A stretch of 64,000 bases of DNA, taken from positions 62,001 through 126,000 of the forward strand of contig NZ_PVNK01000005.1 in NCBI RefSeq assembly GCF_002994615.1, read 5' to 3'. The position numbers and the translations under genes are program-made. The DNA comes from Enhygromyxa salina (GTDB taxonomy: Bacteria; Myxococcota_A; Polyangia; Nannocystales; Nannocystaceae). Positions 44,309 to 53,363 of this stretch are shown here, piece after piece. Under the pieces are notes generated by a model, which saw only the letters and a program-made list of their open reading frames with translations, was not told the origin of the DNA and did not search any database. Position 1 is the first letter of the stretch; each line of letters opens with the position of its first letter.

Positions 44309-45103
44309 ATGGGCTACTTCAACGGCAAGGTCATCTGGATCACGGGAGCGTCGTCTGGCATCGGTGAGGCGCTGGCCCTCGAGCTCGCCGCGCGCGGCGC
44401 AAACCTGGTCCTGTCTGCGCGCCGCGAGACCCTGCTCGAGCGGGTCCGCGAGCGCTGCGAGCGAGCCAAGGACCACATGGTCGTGCCCCTCGATCTGAGC
44501 GCGCCCGAGACCGCCGCCGCCGCCACCGCCGAGGTCCTCGCACGTCACGGCCGGATCGACATCCTGATCAACAACGGCGGGATCAGCCAGCGCGGGACCG
44601 TGGCCGACACCGAGCTCGACGTCGATCGCCGGATCATGGAGGTCAACTACCTCGGCACGGTCGCCCTGACCAAGGCCGCGCTGCCCTCGATGCTCGAGCG
44701 CGGCGCCGGACAGATCGTCGTGGTCAGCTCGCTGATGGGCAGCATCGGCACGCCCCTGCGCTCGGCCTACGCCGCGTCCAAGCACGCCCTCCACGGCTTC
44801 TTCGACTGCCTCCGCGCCGAGGTCCACGACCAGGGCGTCCACGTCTGCGTCATCAGCCCCGGCTACGTCCGGACCGAGATCACCAAGAACGCGCTCACGG
44901 CCGACGGCTCGACCTACGACGACATGGGCGACGCCCAGAGCAAGGCCATGAGCCCCGAGGTCTTCGCCCGGCGCTGCGCCGACGCGATCGCCAGCGACGT
45001 CCGGCGCAAGATGATCGGCGGCCCCGAAGTCTGGGCCGCCCGCCTCGCGCCCTTCTTCCCCGGCGTCTACGACTTCCTGATTCGCCGGGTCAAGAGCACC
45101 TGA
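44309..45103 (+). CDS. Short-chain dehydrogenase/reductase (DHRS7-like)
   Basis: 264 residues. Rossmann TGASSGIG near residue 12, NNGGIS, catalytic Ser in VVVSSLMGS and the YAASK motif, then SPGYVRTEI. NAD(P)-dependent oxidoreductase of the classical SDR type, closest in style to the DHRS7B group acting on lipids or steroids, which would suit a sterol producer; that link is inference. Start at ATG 44309, with no strong Shine-Dalgarno. Confidence 0.9.
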   Translation: MGYFNGKVIWITGASSGIGEALALELAARGANLVLSARRETLLERVRERCERAKDHMVVPLDLSAPETAAAATAEVLARHGRIDILINNGGISQRGTVADTELDVDRRIMEVNYLGTVALTKAALPSMLERGAGQIVVVSSLMGSIGTPLRSAYAASKHALHGFFDCLRAEVHDQGVHVCVISPGYVRTEITKNALTADGSTYDDMGDAQSKAMSPEVFARRCADAIASDVRRKMIGGPEVWAARLAPFFPGVYDFLIRRVKST

Positions 45104-45118
45104 GGCCGCCCAGGCCGC

Positions 45119-45901
45119 TCAGCTCTTCGCCCAGGGATCTTCGATCCCGGCGTCCTCGAGCAAGACCCGCAGCAGGTCCGAGCGCGACCGGGCCCCGGTC
45201 CGGGCCAGGACCTGCGACACGTGATACTTGACCGTGCGCTTGGTGCAGCCGAGCAGCTCGGCGATGCGCTGATCCGGGTCGCCCCACAGCAGCCGCCACG
45301 CCGTGATCGTCTGGACCGGGCTGAGCCCCGCGATGAACTGCAGACGCGCGAGCCCGTGACGAATGTCGAAATTGATCGACTGCGTCTGGAACATCAGCAT
45401 CTCTTCGTCCTCGGCGCTCGGCAGCTCGTCGCCACCCTTTTGCCCGAGCGCCACCCGCCAGGCCTGGGTCGCGCGCACGGTCGCGCCGATTCCGGCGAGC
45501 AGCGAGGCGTCTTCGACAGGCTTTTGGATGTAGCCGTGCGCGCCAGCGCTCATCAGCTGGGCGGGGACCTCCTCGTCATCCTGACCCGTGACGACCAAGG
45601 CCTTGGTCAGCGGGCGGTTGTCGAGCAGCACGGGGATGATGTCGAGCGCGGTGCCGTCGGGCAACGAGAAGTCGAGCAACGCTGCGTCGAAGTCGCGATG
45701 CGACTCGATGGCCTCGATGCCTTCGGCCTTCGTCGGGCAGCCGACGACGTCGTAGCCTGCGCCTTTGAGAGTGCGCAGATACATCTCCAAAACCACGTCC
45801 ATGTCCTCGACGACGAGGATCTTGGGCTTGGCTCGCGCGACGCGACCAAGGCTGGCAGGGATGTCGGGGACCCAACGCGATGGGGACTCGGTGTCGCTCA
45901 C
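45119..45901 (-). CDS. Response regulator with LuxR-type HTH
   Basis: 260 residues. N-terminal ~25-residue extension, then receiver (VVEDMD, acceptor Asp in ALLDFSLPDGT, VVTGQD, Lys in IQKPVE) about 26-145, a linker, and a C-terminal helix-turn-helix (LLGCTKRTVKYHVSQVLARTGARSRSDLLRVLL) of the LuxR/NarL type. A DNA-binding output regulator; the partner kinase is not adjacent. GTG start. It converges with the SDR gene with 15 bases between stops. Confidence 0.9.
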   Translation of the reverse strand: MSDTESPSRWVPDIPASLGRVARAKPKILVVEDMDVVLEMYLRTLKGAGYDVVGCPTKAEGIEAIESHRDFDAALLDFSLPDGTALDIIPVLLDNRPLTKALVVTGQDDEEVPAQLMSAGAHGYIQKPVEDASLLAGIGATVRATQAWRVALGQKGGDELPSAEDEEMLMFQTQSINFDIRHGLARLQFIAGLSPVQTITAWRLLWGDPDQRIAELLGCTKRTVKYHVSQVLARTGARSRSDLLRVLLEDAGIEDPWAKS

Positions 45902-46146
45902 TGGAACCTCTGTCGGCGGCTCGTGTTCGGCCGCGTAGGTCTACGTATCAAGGTGTGACCGACTGTGTCCACGCGAACACACGATCAAACTCGGTTTTCG
46001 CGCCGCTGTGTGATCCGACGACCACGGTGGCACCCAGGTTCGGACGAGAATGCTCCTCTTGGCGCGAAAACGAACATTGTTTGGTACTGCAGCGGCCTCA
46101 TTCGGCCCGGTCGGCTCCGGCCGGGGCGAGATCGGCCGCGACGGCC
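45902..46146. other. Intergenic region upstream of the response regulator
   Basis: About 245 bases with no gene visible. Less GC-biased than its surroundings near 45960-46090, so it may carry the response regulator promoter; no clear -35/-10 pair was identified. Confidence 0.4.
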
Positions 46147-46170
46147 CTCCCGCGGGCGGGCCCGCGGGAG
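46147..46170 (-). terminator. Hairpin terminator after the PfkB gene
   Basis: Perfect 11-base arms CTCCCGCGGGC / GCCCGCGGGAG with a two-base loop, 30 bases past the minus-strand stop. Confidence 0.6.
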
Positions 46171-46200
46171 AGACACCGCATGCCGCGCAGGTCTGCGTTG

Positions 46201-47127
46201 TCAGAACCGCGTCAGCTCGACGAAGGACTGATAGCGGCCTTCGATGTCCTCGCGCGACAGGCCGCGGAGCTGATCGTAGGAGAAGCCCTGGACGCAGTAG
46301 CTCGCCATCGTCGAGCCCCAGATCACCGCCTGACGAACGTAGTCGTCGGTGATCTCTCCAGTCCGCGCGAGGTGGCCCATGAACCCGCCCGCGAAGCTGT
46401 CGCCTGCGCCGGTCGGATCGACGACGTCCTCGAGCGGCATCGCCGGGGCGGCGAACAGGGCGTTGTCGGGCCCGAAGCACAGGGCCCCGTACTCGCCGCG
46501 CTTGATGACCAGGGTCTTGGGCCCGAGCTCGCGGATCTTGTTGGCTGCGCGGACGAGGTTGGTCTCGGACGTCAGCTGCAGCGCCTCTTCTTCATTGATC
46601 GCAAGCACGTCGACGCGCGCGAGGACCTCGAGCAGCTTGTCGTGGGCGATGTCGATCCACAGGTTCATCGTGTCGAGGCCGACGAGGCGCGGGCGCTTGG
46701 CCATCTGGTCGAGCACGTCGAGCTGGAGGCTGGGCTGGATGTTGGCCAGAAACAGAAACTCGCTCTCGCGGTAGCTTGGCGGCAGCCGCGGGGAGAAGTT
46801 CTCGAACACGTTGAGGTGGGTCTCGAGCGTGTCCCGCTGGTTCATGTTCTCGTGGTAGCGGCCCTTCCAGCGGAAGGTCAGGCCGTCGCTGTTGCGCTCG
46901 AGCCCGTCGAGGTCGACCCCCGCGCGCTCGAGATCACCGAGCGCCGCGGCCGGGAAGTCGTGACCGACGACGCCGACGAGCTGGACCGGGGTCAGCGGTG
47001 ACGCGGCCATCGCGAAGAACACCGCGGCTCCGCCGACGCTTTCTTCACGCTCGGCCGTCGGGGTGATGACCCAGTCGACGGCGACGCTGCCGACGACCAC
47101 GAGTTTGTTGCTGTTCTGATCTGACAT
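46201..47127 (-). CDS. PfkB-family carbohydrate/nucleoside kinase
   Basis: 308 residues from ATG 47127. PfkB signatures: N-terminal VVVGSVAVDW with GGAAVFFAMAAS, and the C-terminal DPTGAGDSFAGGFMGHLA containing the catalytic Asp and anion hole. It lies 20 bases after the MTA phosphorylase gene in the same direction. That pairing suggests a role in purine or methylthioribose salvage, for instance as an adenosine or ribose-type kinase; the substrate cannot be fixed by sequence inspection. Confidence 0.9.
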   Translation of the reverse strand: MSDQNSNKLVVVGSVAVDWVITPTAEREESVGGAAVFFAMAASPLTPVQLVGVVGHDFPAAALGDLERAGVDLDGLERNSDGLTFRWKGRYHENMNQRDTLETHLNVFENFSPRLPPSYRESEFLFLANIQPSLQLDVLDQMAKRPRLVGLDTMNLWIDIAHDKLLEVLARVDVLAINEEEALQLTSETNLVRAANKIRELGPKTLVIKRGEYGALCFGPDNALFAAPAMPLEDVVDPTGAGDSFAGGFMGHLARTGEITDDYVRQAVIWGSTMASYCVQGFSYDQLRGLSREDIEGRYQSFVELTRF

Positions 47128-47147
47128 GGTTGGATTTGGGGACAGGT

Positions 47148-48086
47148 TCAATGGGCGTCGAGGTAGTGACCGATGATGAGGTCGAGGCGCTCGCGGGTCA
47201 CGGCGGGGATCTTGGCCGGGTCGGTGATCAGCGCGCCGACCAGCGCGCGCGGCCACGGCAGGTGCTCGCAGGTCGTCGGCAGGCGCTCGGCGAGCTCGAG
47301 CACGATCGAGCGGACGCGGGCGACGTTGGCCTGCATGATCGCGATCACGGCGTCGACGCTGACCTCTTCTTCGCTCTGGTGCCAGCAGTCGTAGTCGGTC
47401 GAGGTCGCGAGCACGGCGTAGGCGATCTCGGCCTCGCGCGCGAGCTTGGCCTCGGGCAGCGCCGTCATCCCGATCACGTCGCCGCCCCAGCTGCGGTAGA
47501 GCTCGGACTCGGCCCGGGTCGAGAACGCCGGGCCCTCCATCACGACCATCGTGCCCTTGCGATGCAGGCGCTGCTCCCCGCGGCCGACGACCTCGGCGGC
47601 GGCCTTGGTCACGAGCTCACGAAAGCCCGCGTCGAAGGGGTCGCCAAACTGAATGTGGGCCACGCAGCCGCTGCCGAAGAAGCTCGACGTGCGGTTCTTG
47701 GTCCGATCGATCAGCTGGTCGGGGACGACGACGTGACCCGGGGCGATCTCGGCCTGGAGCGAGCCGACCGCCGACGCGCTGAGCAGGTGGGTGACCCCGA
47801 GCTGCTTGAAGCCGTGGATGTTGGCCCGGTAGTCGATCTCGCCCGGCAACAGGATGTGGCCGACCCCGTGACGGGGGAGAAACACGGCGCGCAGCGGCGG
47901 CCCGGACTGGCGCGGCAACTTGCCGACGGTGTAGGCGCCCGAGGGCTCGCCAAATGGAGTCTCGAGCGAGACTCGCTCGACGTCCTCGAGCTTGTCCATG
48001 GCGTAGAGGCCCGAGCCTCCGACGACGCCGAGGACCAGCTCGTCGCGGGCTTGGGGAGAGGCGGGGTGCGGCTTGATCATGGTCAT
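47148..48086 (-). CDS. mtnP: S-methyl-5'-thioadenosine phosphorylase
   Basis: 312 residues from ATG 48086 (the frame runs further but loses sense). Phosphorolyses methylthioadenosine to adenine and methylthioribose-1-phosphate. N-terminal VVGGSGLYAMDKL and ETPFGEPSG phosphate-binding segment, FLPRHGVGH, MEGPAFSTRAES substrate loop, GMTALPEAKLAREAEIAYA, and TDYDCWH, whose Asp residues favour adenine-type bases and distinguish MTAP from PNP. First gene of a two-gene unit with the PfkB kinase. Confidence 0.94.
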   Translation of the reverse strand: MTMIKPHPASPQARDELVLGVVGGSGLYAMDKLEDVERVSLETPFGEPSGAYTVGKLPRQSGPPLRAVFLPRHGVGHILLPGEIDYRANIHGFKQLGVTHLLSASAVGSLQAEIAPGHVVVPDQLIDRTKNRTSSFFGSGCVAHIQFGDPFDAGFRELVTKAAAEVVGRGEQRLHRKGTMVVMEGPAFSTRAESELYRSWGGDVIGMTALPEAKLAREAEIAYAVLATSTDYDCWHQSEEEVSVDAVIAIMQANVARVRSIVLELAERLPTTCEHLPWPRALVGALITDPAKIPAVTRERLDLIIGHYLDAH

Positions 48087-48410
48087 GCTCGGACGCCGAG
48101 CGCGAGTCGGCGCGGCATCGTATCTCGTCTCTTGGCCCGCCGCAGCGCGCCACCTACGCCCCGCCCCCGCGAGCGGATTCACCGCCTACCTCGTCGGCCG
48201 CCGCCGCCCTCGCCCTTGGCGAGGGGGAGCAGACGACGACCATGATCCCGCCCACGCGGCCGGCCGCGGTCTCGCCCTCGACGCTCAGCCACGCGTCGAG
48301 GGCCATCGCGGGATCGTCGCAGGGCTGTGCTAGGCTCAAAAGCTAGGCTCAAAAGCTAGGCTCAAAAGCTTGGTTCGGTGAGATCCGAGATCGGTGAACG
48401 GAGGCGTGTG
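48087..48410. other. Intergenic region with possible Hcp-like remnant and tandem promoter-like repeat
   Basis: About 325 bases. On the minus strand from ATG 48306 a short reading MALDAWLSVEGETAAGRVGG recalls the start of Hcp-family (type VI tube) proteins, but the frame becomes noise after about 25 residues. A 13-base tandem repeat follows at 48331-48369. Confidence 0.35.
48331..48369 (+). repeat. Three tandem copies of TAGGCTCAAAAGC
   Basis: Exact 13-base unit at 48331-48343, 48344-48356 and 48357-48369, each containing a TAGGCT that resembles the -10-like boxes elsewhere, 42 bases before the next gene's ATG. Confidence 0.9.
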
Positions 48411-50816
48411 ATGTCAGGCCAGGAGCTCGCGCTCAGTGTCCACGGATTTGTAGTGAAGGGGTTGTTGCTGCTCGCAGGCGACAACGCGACGCGCAGCTTC
48501 GAGCTGCTCGAGACCGGGCCCGGCGTCCACGTGCTGGTGGGGGGCCACCGTCCCTTTCACCTCCTCGTGACCGAGGCCCTCGACGACGAGGGCCGCGGGC
48601 GCTTGCGCGAGCTGGTCGGCCACCGGGTCATGGTCCGCTTCGGCGAGCGGCCTCCGCTGCGTCGACGGATCGCGGCGGTCGGCGGCGCGGGGCTCGAGCA
48701 GGTCACGCCCGAGGCCCTCGATCTGACCGCGGGGCTCTACGGGGCGGCGCCGCTGTGGCTCCACGCCGACGGCACCCTCGCGAGCACCGAGCAGGGCGCG
48801 GCGCCGCGGGGGCTCGATGCCCTCGCGACCATGGTCAGCGCGGCGCGCTGGATCTCCTCGCGGCGCACGAGCTCCTTCGAGCGGCTGTTTCCGGCCAGCG
48901 CCTTTCACCCCGACGAGCCCGAGCGGACCGAGCGGCTCGACCTCGACCAAGGCCGGGCGCTGCTCGATCAGCTCGGCGATGTCCTCGAGGCCGCGCGCGT
49001 CGGTCGCGAGGCCGCGACCGCGTCGACGGTCGAGGCCGCGCAGCTTCGCAGCGCCGCGCTGACGGTGCTCTCACACCTGTGCGCGACCGTGACCAAGGAT
49101 CCACAGTTTCGCCCCGTCGCCGACGCGGCCGCGGCCAAGATCTTCGAGCTGATCGCGGCCGAGCAAGGCCCGGGCTCGCGGCCCGAGCTGCGCGCCCACG
49201 CGATCAACCTGCTCAGCCTCCGCGGACCCGCGCTGAGCGAGGCCGACCGCGCCCGGGCCCAGGCCCTGCTGCGCGGGATGATCCGCCCCGCCCCCCCCTA
49301 CGACGAGTACACGGGCCGCTGGCGCTTCGCGGTCGCGTCGGCCTTCGCCTTCAACGAGGGCGAGCGCGACGCCTTCGTCGAGCACCACGGGTTCAAGAAG
49401 ATCCCGACCCCCGAAGGGGCCCCCGCGGCGCCCCGCGGCCGCCGCTACGAGGTCCTCGAGAGCCCCTTCCCCGGCCCCGACGGCGAGCCCTTCTTGGTGT
49501 TCACGCGCGCGGCCAGCCCCCGCGACGAGAACCAGGAGATGGCGACCCCCTTCTTCGCCGGGCTCCTGATCAGCCGCCACGCCCAGCTCGGCGCCCACGA
49601 CATGACCAGCTCGCGGATCCCGGCCACCCAAGCTGGCTACAAGCTGATGATGAACGCCCAGTGCGCCGGGCTGACCACGCGCTTTGCGATCTCGCGGATG
49701 TTCCCCGAGGCCGACATCTACTCGTCGTGGGACTCGACCTACTTCCGCACCAACCGCGATCGCAAGGTCGTCGACTCCGAGGGCGTCGACTGCTTCGTCG
49801 CGCTGCTCCAGGGCCTGAGCGCGCGCGAGAGCTTCGCCGAGATCGATCGCCGCATCGGCCTGGCCCAGTGGGCGCGGCCGCTGAACAAGATCCCGGGCTT
49901 CGTCCAGTTCATCGGGCCGGCGCATCCGCAGGTCGTGGCCCGCTACGAAGACATCAACCACGACGGCAAGGCCGACTACTACGACGGGTTCTTGGACTTC
50001 ACCCTGGTCGAGATCGCCGAAGACGCCCGGGCCGGGGCGACGCCCAAAGACCCCGGGGTCGCGGCCTCGCAGATCAGCGGCGCGGCGGCGCGGGGCCTGG
50101 GCTGGGCCGCCGGCAGCCTCAACCGGGTGACGCAGTACAGCGAGCTGTGGGACGAGCTCCCCGATCAGGCCGAGCGATCTCATGCGTTCAGGGCCGCGGG
50201 CTTCTTCAGCCCCACCGAGCCGCCGCGCGACGTCGATGGGGCGCCGCTCGAGGAGCTCGGGCGGATGCCTGCGGTCGTGCGCCTGATCGCCGATCCGACG
50301 GCAGAGGGCGGGGTCGCGGCCGACGTGATGTTCAACGCGTGGTTGAGCCACGCCCCGCAGGAGCTCAAGCGGCTGCTGTGCGCGGCCGAGGCGTTCTGGC
50401 GGGCGATCGACGCCAAGCTGCTGCGCGCGGCGCCGCTCGACACCCACGCGGGCCGGCGTGGGGCCCTGCTGCTGATCCTCGCTGGCTTGCTGGAGTATCC
50501 GGCGGATCAGAACCGGGTCGATGCGCTGTGGCGGGCGGCGCTGGCCATGTTGCGGATGCCGCCGATCTCGCGCTCGTTGGTGCGGCGGTGCATCAACAAA
50601 GAAGATCACGACGCGAGCAACTACTACGGGTCGCGGCGGGGGATCGCCGAGCTGATGGGCGCGGGGGATGAGCCTGGCCGGCTCGCCAAGTCGGATCCGG
50701 TCGCCCACGCGATCTTGGTGAGCGACGACGAGGACATCGGCCGAGCGGCGCCGCTCGAGCTCACGGCCGATCCGCCGCCGAGCCCGGCTGCTCCTGCTGG
50801 CGGCCGAACCAAATGA
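48411..50816 (+). CDS. Large unknown protein with EF-hand-like loop and possible caspase-like region
   Basis: 801 residues from ATG 48411, preceded by GGAGG. N-terminal ~130 residues look like a small beta domain (SGQELALSVHGFVVKGLLLLAG), then a helical region, then 400-540 with LLISRHAQLGAHD and, about 40 residues on, LMMNAQCAGLTTRF, a His/Cys arrangement reminiscent of caspase-like (CHAT) peptidases, followed by DINHDGKADYYD, an EF-hand-like calcium loop. Helical C-terminus. No family recognised; both suggestions are weak. The 3' end overlaps the convergent membrane protein gene by 56 bases. Confidence 0.75.
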   Translation: MSGQELALSVHGFVVKGLLLLAGDNATRSFELLETGPGVHVLVGGHRPFHLLVTEALDDEGRGRLRELVGHRVMVRFGERPPLRRRIAAVGGAGLEQVTPEALDLTAGLYGAAPLWLHADGTLASTEQGAAPRGLDALATMVSAARWISSRRTSSFERLFPASAFHPDEPERTERLDLDQGRALLDQLGDVLEAARVGREAATASTVEAAQLRSAALTVLSHLCATVTKDPQFRPVADAAAAKIFELIAAEQGPGSRPELRAHAINLLSLRGPALSEADRARAQALLRGMIRPAPPYDEYTGRWRFAVASAFAFNEGERDAFVEHHGFKKIPTPEGAPAAPRGRRYEVLESPFPGPDGEPFLVFTRAASPRDENQEMATPFFAGLLISRHAQLGAHDMTSSRIPATQAGYKLMMNAQCAGLTTRFAISRMFPEADIYSSWDSTYFRTNRDRKVVDSEGVDCFVALLQGLSARESFAEIDRRIGLAQWARPLNKIPGFVQFIGPAHPQVVARYEDINHDGKADYYDGFLDFTLVEIAEDARAGATPKDPGVAASQISGAAARGLGWAAGSLNRVTQYSELWDELPDQAERSHAFRAAGFFSPTEPPRDVDGAPLEELGRMPAVVRLIADPTAEGGVAADVMFNAWLSHAPQELKRLLCAAEAFWRAIDAKLLRAAPLDTHAGRRGALLLILAGLLEYPADQNRVDALWRAALAMLRMPPISRSLVRRCINKEDHDASNYYGSRRGIAELMGAGDEPGRLAKSDPVAHAILVSDDEDIGRAAPLELTADPPPSPAAPAGGRTK

Positions 50817-51438
50817 ACAAGGGCGTCAACAACACCGTGGGCCCGAGCCACAGCACCACCGCGGGGATCCCCGGCGCCAGCCGAGGCCCCGTCGCCGCGG
50901 CGAAGGCCGTGAGCGAGGCGATGAACGCCGCCGCGACCCCGCGGATGTGCTCGCCCACCCACGCGTCCGCCTCGAACACGTCCAGGTTCATGAAGCGTCG
51001 AAAGTGCCAGACCGAGCCCAGGCTGATCGTCGACAACACGAGCGCAACAACGCCCATGCCCTGGCCCTCGAGCAGCGCCCACGCCCCGTAGCCGCCGAAC
51101 AGCAAGAACGCCCCAGCAAAGCCAGGGTGGAGCGCACGATCGAGCGGCCCCGGCCGCCGCTTGGGAGGCTGGAGCCGGGCGAGGCGCCAGGCGACGAGGC
51201 CGTGATAGATGACCAGCAGCCCGACGCCCATCAAAAACAGGTTGCCGCCGACGAACACGACCGGCGCCGCGACGGCGATCGCCAGGCCCATGCTGAGCAT
51301 GAACAGGCGCCCGGCCCACGGGTGCCCCGACGGACGCTTGGGCAAGCTCAGCGCGACCACCCCGGACAGGATGGCCACCAGGCCGATGACCCCGTGGATC
51401 GGCATCAACAGCTCGCGCAAGGTCGCGTACTCGAACAT
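50761..51438 (-). CDS. Six-to-seven span membrane protein (DUF2306-like)
   Basis: 225 residues. First span begins with MPIHGVIGLVAILSGVVALSLPKRPSGHPWAGRLFML, the pattern of DUF2306-type integral proteins (His and Arg near the membrane), then five or six further spans. It starts 24 bases after the asparagine-synthetase-like gene and is the last member of the leftward operon, so it may serve the cluster, for example in export or redox. The C-terminal 18 residues are coded opposite the end of the neighbouring gene. Confidence 0.75.
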   Translation of the reverse strand: MFEYATLRELLMPIHGVIGLVAILSGVVALSLPKRPSGHPWAGRLFMLSMGLAIAVAAPVVFVGGNLFLMGVGLLVIYHGLVAWRLARLQPPKRRPGPLDRALHPGFAGAFLLFGGYGAWALLEGQGMGVVALVLSTISLGSVWHFRRFMNLDVFEADAWVGEHIRGVAAAFIASLTAFAAATGPRLAPGIPAVVLWLGPTVLLTPLFIWFGRQQEQPGSAADRP

Positions 51439-51462
51439 CTTGTTTTGGGGGCTCTCGGGCGC

Positions 51463-53361
51463 TCAGCGCAGCCGGAATTGCTCGATGAAGATGTGGAGGC
51501 CGAGGGCCAGACCGATGAGCCAGTCGTGGCGGTGCCCCGCCGCGACCGCCGGCGACAGCCGCTCCCACCGGTGGCGGACGAAGGATAGTACGTTTGGGTC
51601 GAACACGCCGAATTCGGCGATCGCCTCGCGCTCGAGGTAGCGACTGAGCAGAGCGCGACCGGTCGCGGACGCCAGCACGTAGCGCCAGCTCGGGGCCAAG
51701 AAGGGGTGCTTGGGGACCGCGCAGATCTCGGGTGGAAGCAGCCCAGCGCCCGCGCGTCGCAGCAGCAGCTTGCCCTGTCCGCTGGCGAGATCGAGCAGCT
51801 CGGTCTCCCCAGCCCGCGCTGCGAGATCGAGGATCGCGCGGTCGAGAAACACCGGGCGCCCCTCGACGCCGTGGGCCATCTCGACTCGATCGCTGAGCGC
51901 GGGGATCAGGTAGCTGCTCAGCTGGTGGAGGGCGAGCAGGCGCGAGAGATCGAGGGCCGGCTCGGCTTCGAGGCCGGCGAGGGGCGCGAGGACCTGGGTC
52001 GAGGGGCTCGGCTCGCCGCGCCAACGCGGCAGGAACACTTGGCTCGGCACAGCGTCGACTCGACGCGCGCGCTGGTCGAAGAAGCTCGCCCACCAAAGCG
52101 GGCTGGCCGGATCACGATCGAGGGCGTCGTCGAGCAAACCGACGCCGAGCTTCGCGGGGGCCGCCGGATCGGGCGCGGCGGCGCGATCGACCGCGCGCGC
52201 GCGCCAGCGAGCCTCGGTCATGAACCAGGGGTAACCAGCGAAGAGCTCGTCGCTGCCCTCCCCGCTCAGCACGACCTTGACGCCCCGCTCGCGGACGTGA
52301 CGCGCGAGCAAGTAGCGGGCGACCGCGTGAGCGTTGACGGGCGGAAACTCGAGCGCGCGGATCGTCTGAGGGAGCGCCGCCGCGAGCTCCTCGCTCCCGA
52401 CCCGGACCAGGTCGAGCTCGAGGTCGAGGCTGCGCGCGTGCGCCTGCGCGAGCGCGGACTCATCGTGGCTCGGATCATCGAAGGCGAGGGTGAACGCGGG
52501 CAGGTCCCGCTCGCGTCGGGCGAGGGCCGCGACGAGGGCCGAGTCGAGGCCGCCCGAGAACAGCAGGCCGATCGGCGCGTCGGCCCGGAGGCGACGGCTC
52601 ACGGCGCGTTCGAGCTGCTCGCGTAAGTCCTGGGGTTCGGGCGGCTGGCGCCGGCTCCGAGCCTGACTCGGGCGCGCGCCCGGCCCCGCCAACCACCGCC
52701 AAAACACCCTGCGGCGGCGCTGCCCGAGCTCCCAGCTGTGCACGGTCGCGGGCGCCAGCGACTCGACGCCCTCGAACGCGCACGCGCTGCCCGAGTACGC
52801 GCCCAGGAAGTGGCCGGACAAAAAGCGCGCGCGCAGCCGGGGCTCGTCGACGAGGGGCAGCAGCGCCTTGGCCTCGGACGCGAGCGCGACCGAGCGATCG
52901 GGGCCCTCGAGCACGAACAGCGGCCGGACCCCGACCCGATCCCGCGCCGCGATCAGTCGCTCGCGCCGGGCATCCCACACGATGACCGCGAAGTCGCCGT
53001 CGAGCTCGTCGACGAACTCGAGGCCGCGCTCTTCGTAGAGGTGGGCGATGAGCTCGGCGTCGCAGCGCGTGCGCAGCTGATGACCCCGCCCGCGCAGCTC
53101 ATCCCCGAGCTCGAGGTGATCGTAGAGCTCACCGTTGACGACGACCGCCACGCTGCGGTCTTCGTTGAAGTAAGGCTGCGGCCCGGCCGAGGGGTCCACG
53201 ATCGCTAGCCGCGTGGCGATCAGCCCGAGGCGGCCGCGATCGAGGATCGCGTGACCGCGCTCGTCGGGCCCGCGGTGATCCAAGGCGGCGCCGAGCTGCT
53301 CCAGCTGCTCGGTGACGATCGAGGGCCCACGCGGGCGCCACAGCGCGACGACGCCACACAT
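51463..53361 (-). CDS. Asparagine-synthetase-like glutamine amidotransferase
   Basis: 632 residues from ATG 53361, typical AsnB size. N-terminal glutaminase domain with the nucleophile Cys2 (MCGVV), RLAIVDPSAGPQPYFNEDRSVAVVVNGELYDH and LDGDFAVIVWD; synthetase domain with the PP-loop SGGLDS, GEGSDELFAGYPWF and VEGRPVFLDRAILDLAA. Converts a carboxylate to an amide using ammonia from glutamine. In this operon it more likely amidates a cluster metabolite than makes free asparagine. It starts two bases after the Rieske stop. In lasso peptide clusters AsnB homologues act as cyclases, but those lack Cys2. Confidence 0.9.
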   Translation of the reverse strand: MCGVVALWRPRGPSIVTEQLEQLGAALDHRGPDERGHAILDRGRLGLIATRLAIVDPSAGPQPYFNEDRSVAVVVNGELYDHLELGDELRGRGHQLRTRCDAELIAHLYEERGLEFVDELDGDFAVIVWDARRERLIAARDRVGVRPLFVLEGPDRSVALASEAKALLPLVDEPRLRARFLSGHFLGAYSGSACAFEGVESLAPATVHSWELGQRRRRVFWRWLAGPGARPSQARSRRQPPEPQDLREQLERAVSRRLRADAPIGLLFSGGLDSALVAALARRERDLPAFTLAFDDPSHDESALAQAHARSLDLELDLVRVGSEELAAALPQTIRALEFPPVNAHAVARYLLARHVRERGVKVVLSGEGSDELFAGYPWFMTEARWRARAVDRAAAPDPAAPAKLGVGLLDDALDRDPASPLWWASFFDQRARRVDAVPSQVFLPRWRGEPSPSTQVLAPLAGLEAEPALDLSRLLALHQLSSYLIPALSDRVEMAHGVEGRPVFLDRAILDLAARAGETELLDLASGQGKLLLRRAGAGLLPPEICAVPKHPFLAPSWRYVLASATGRALLSRYLEREAIAEFGVFDPNVLSFVRHRWERLSPAVAAGHRHDWLIGLALGLHIFIEQFRLR

Positions 53362-53363
53362 GC

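Noticed and set aside
48154..48339. Possible Hcp-type (T6SS) gene start
   Set aside because: Only ~20 residues resemble Hcp before the frame becomes noise, and there are no other T6SS genes; kept only as a note in the intergenic entry.
51463..53361. Lasso peptide cyclase (McjC-like) reading of the AsnB-like gene
   Set aside because: Glutaminase Cys2 is present and there is no lasso precursor or B-type protease nearby; the PqqD-like domain alone is not enough.
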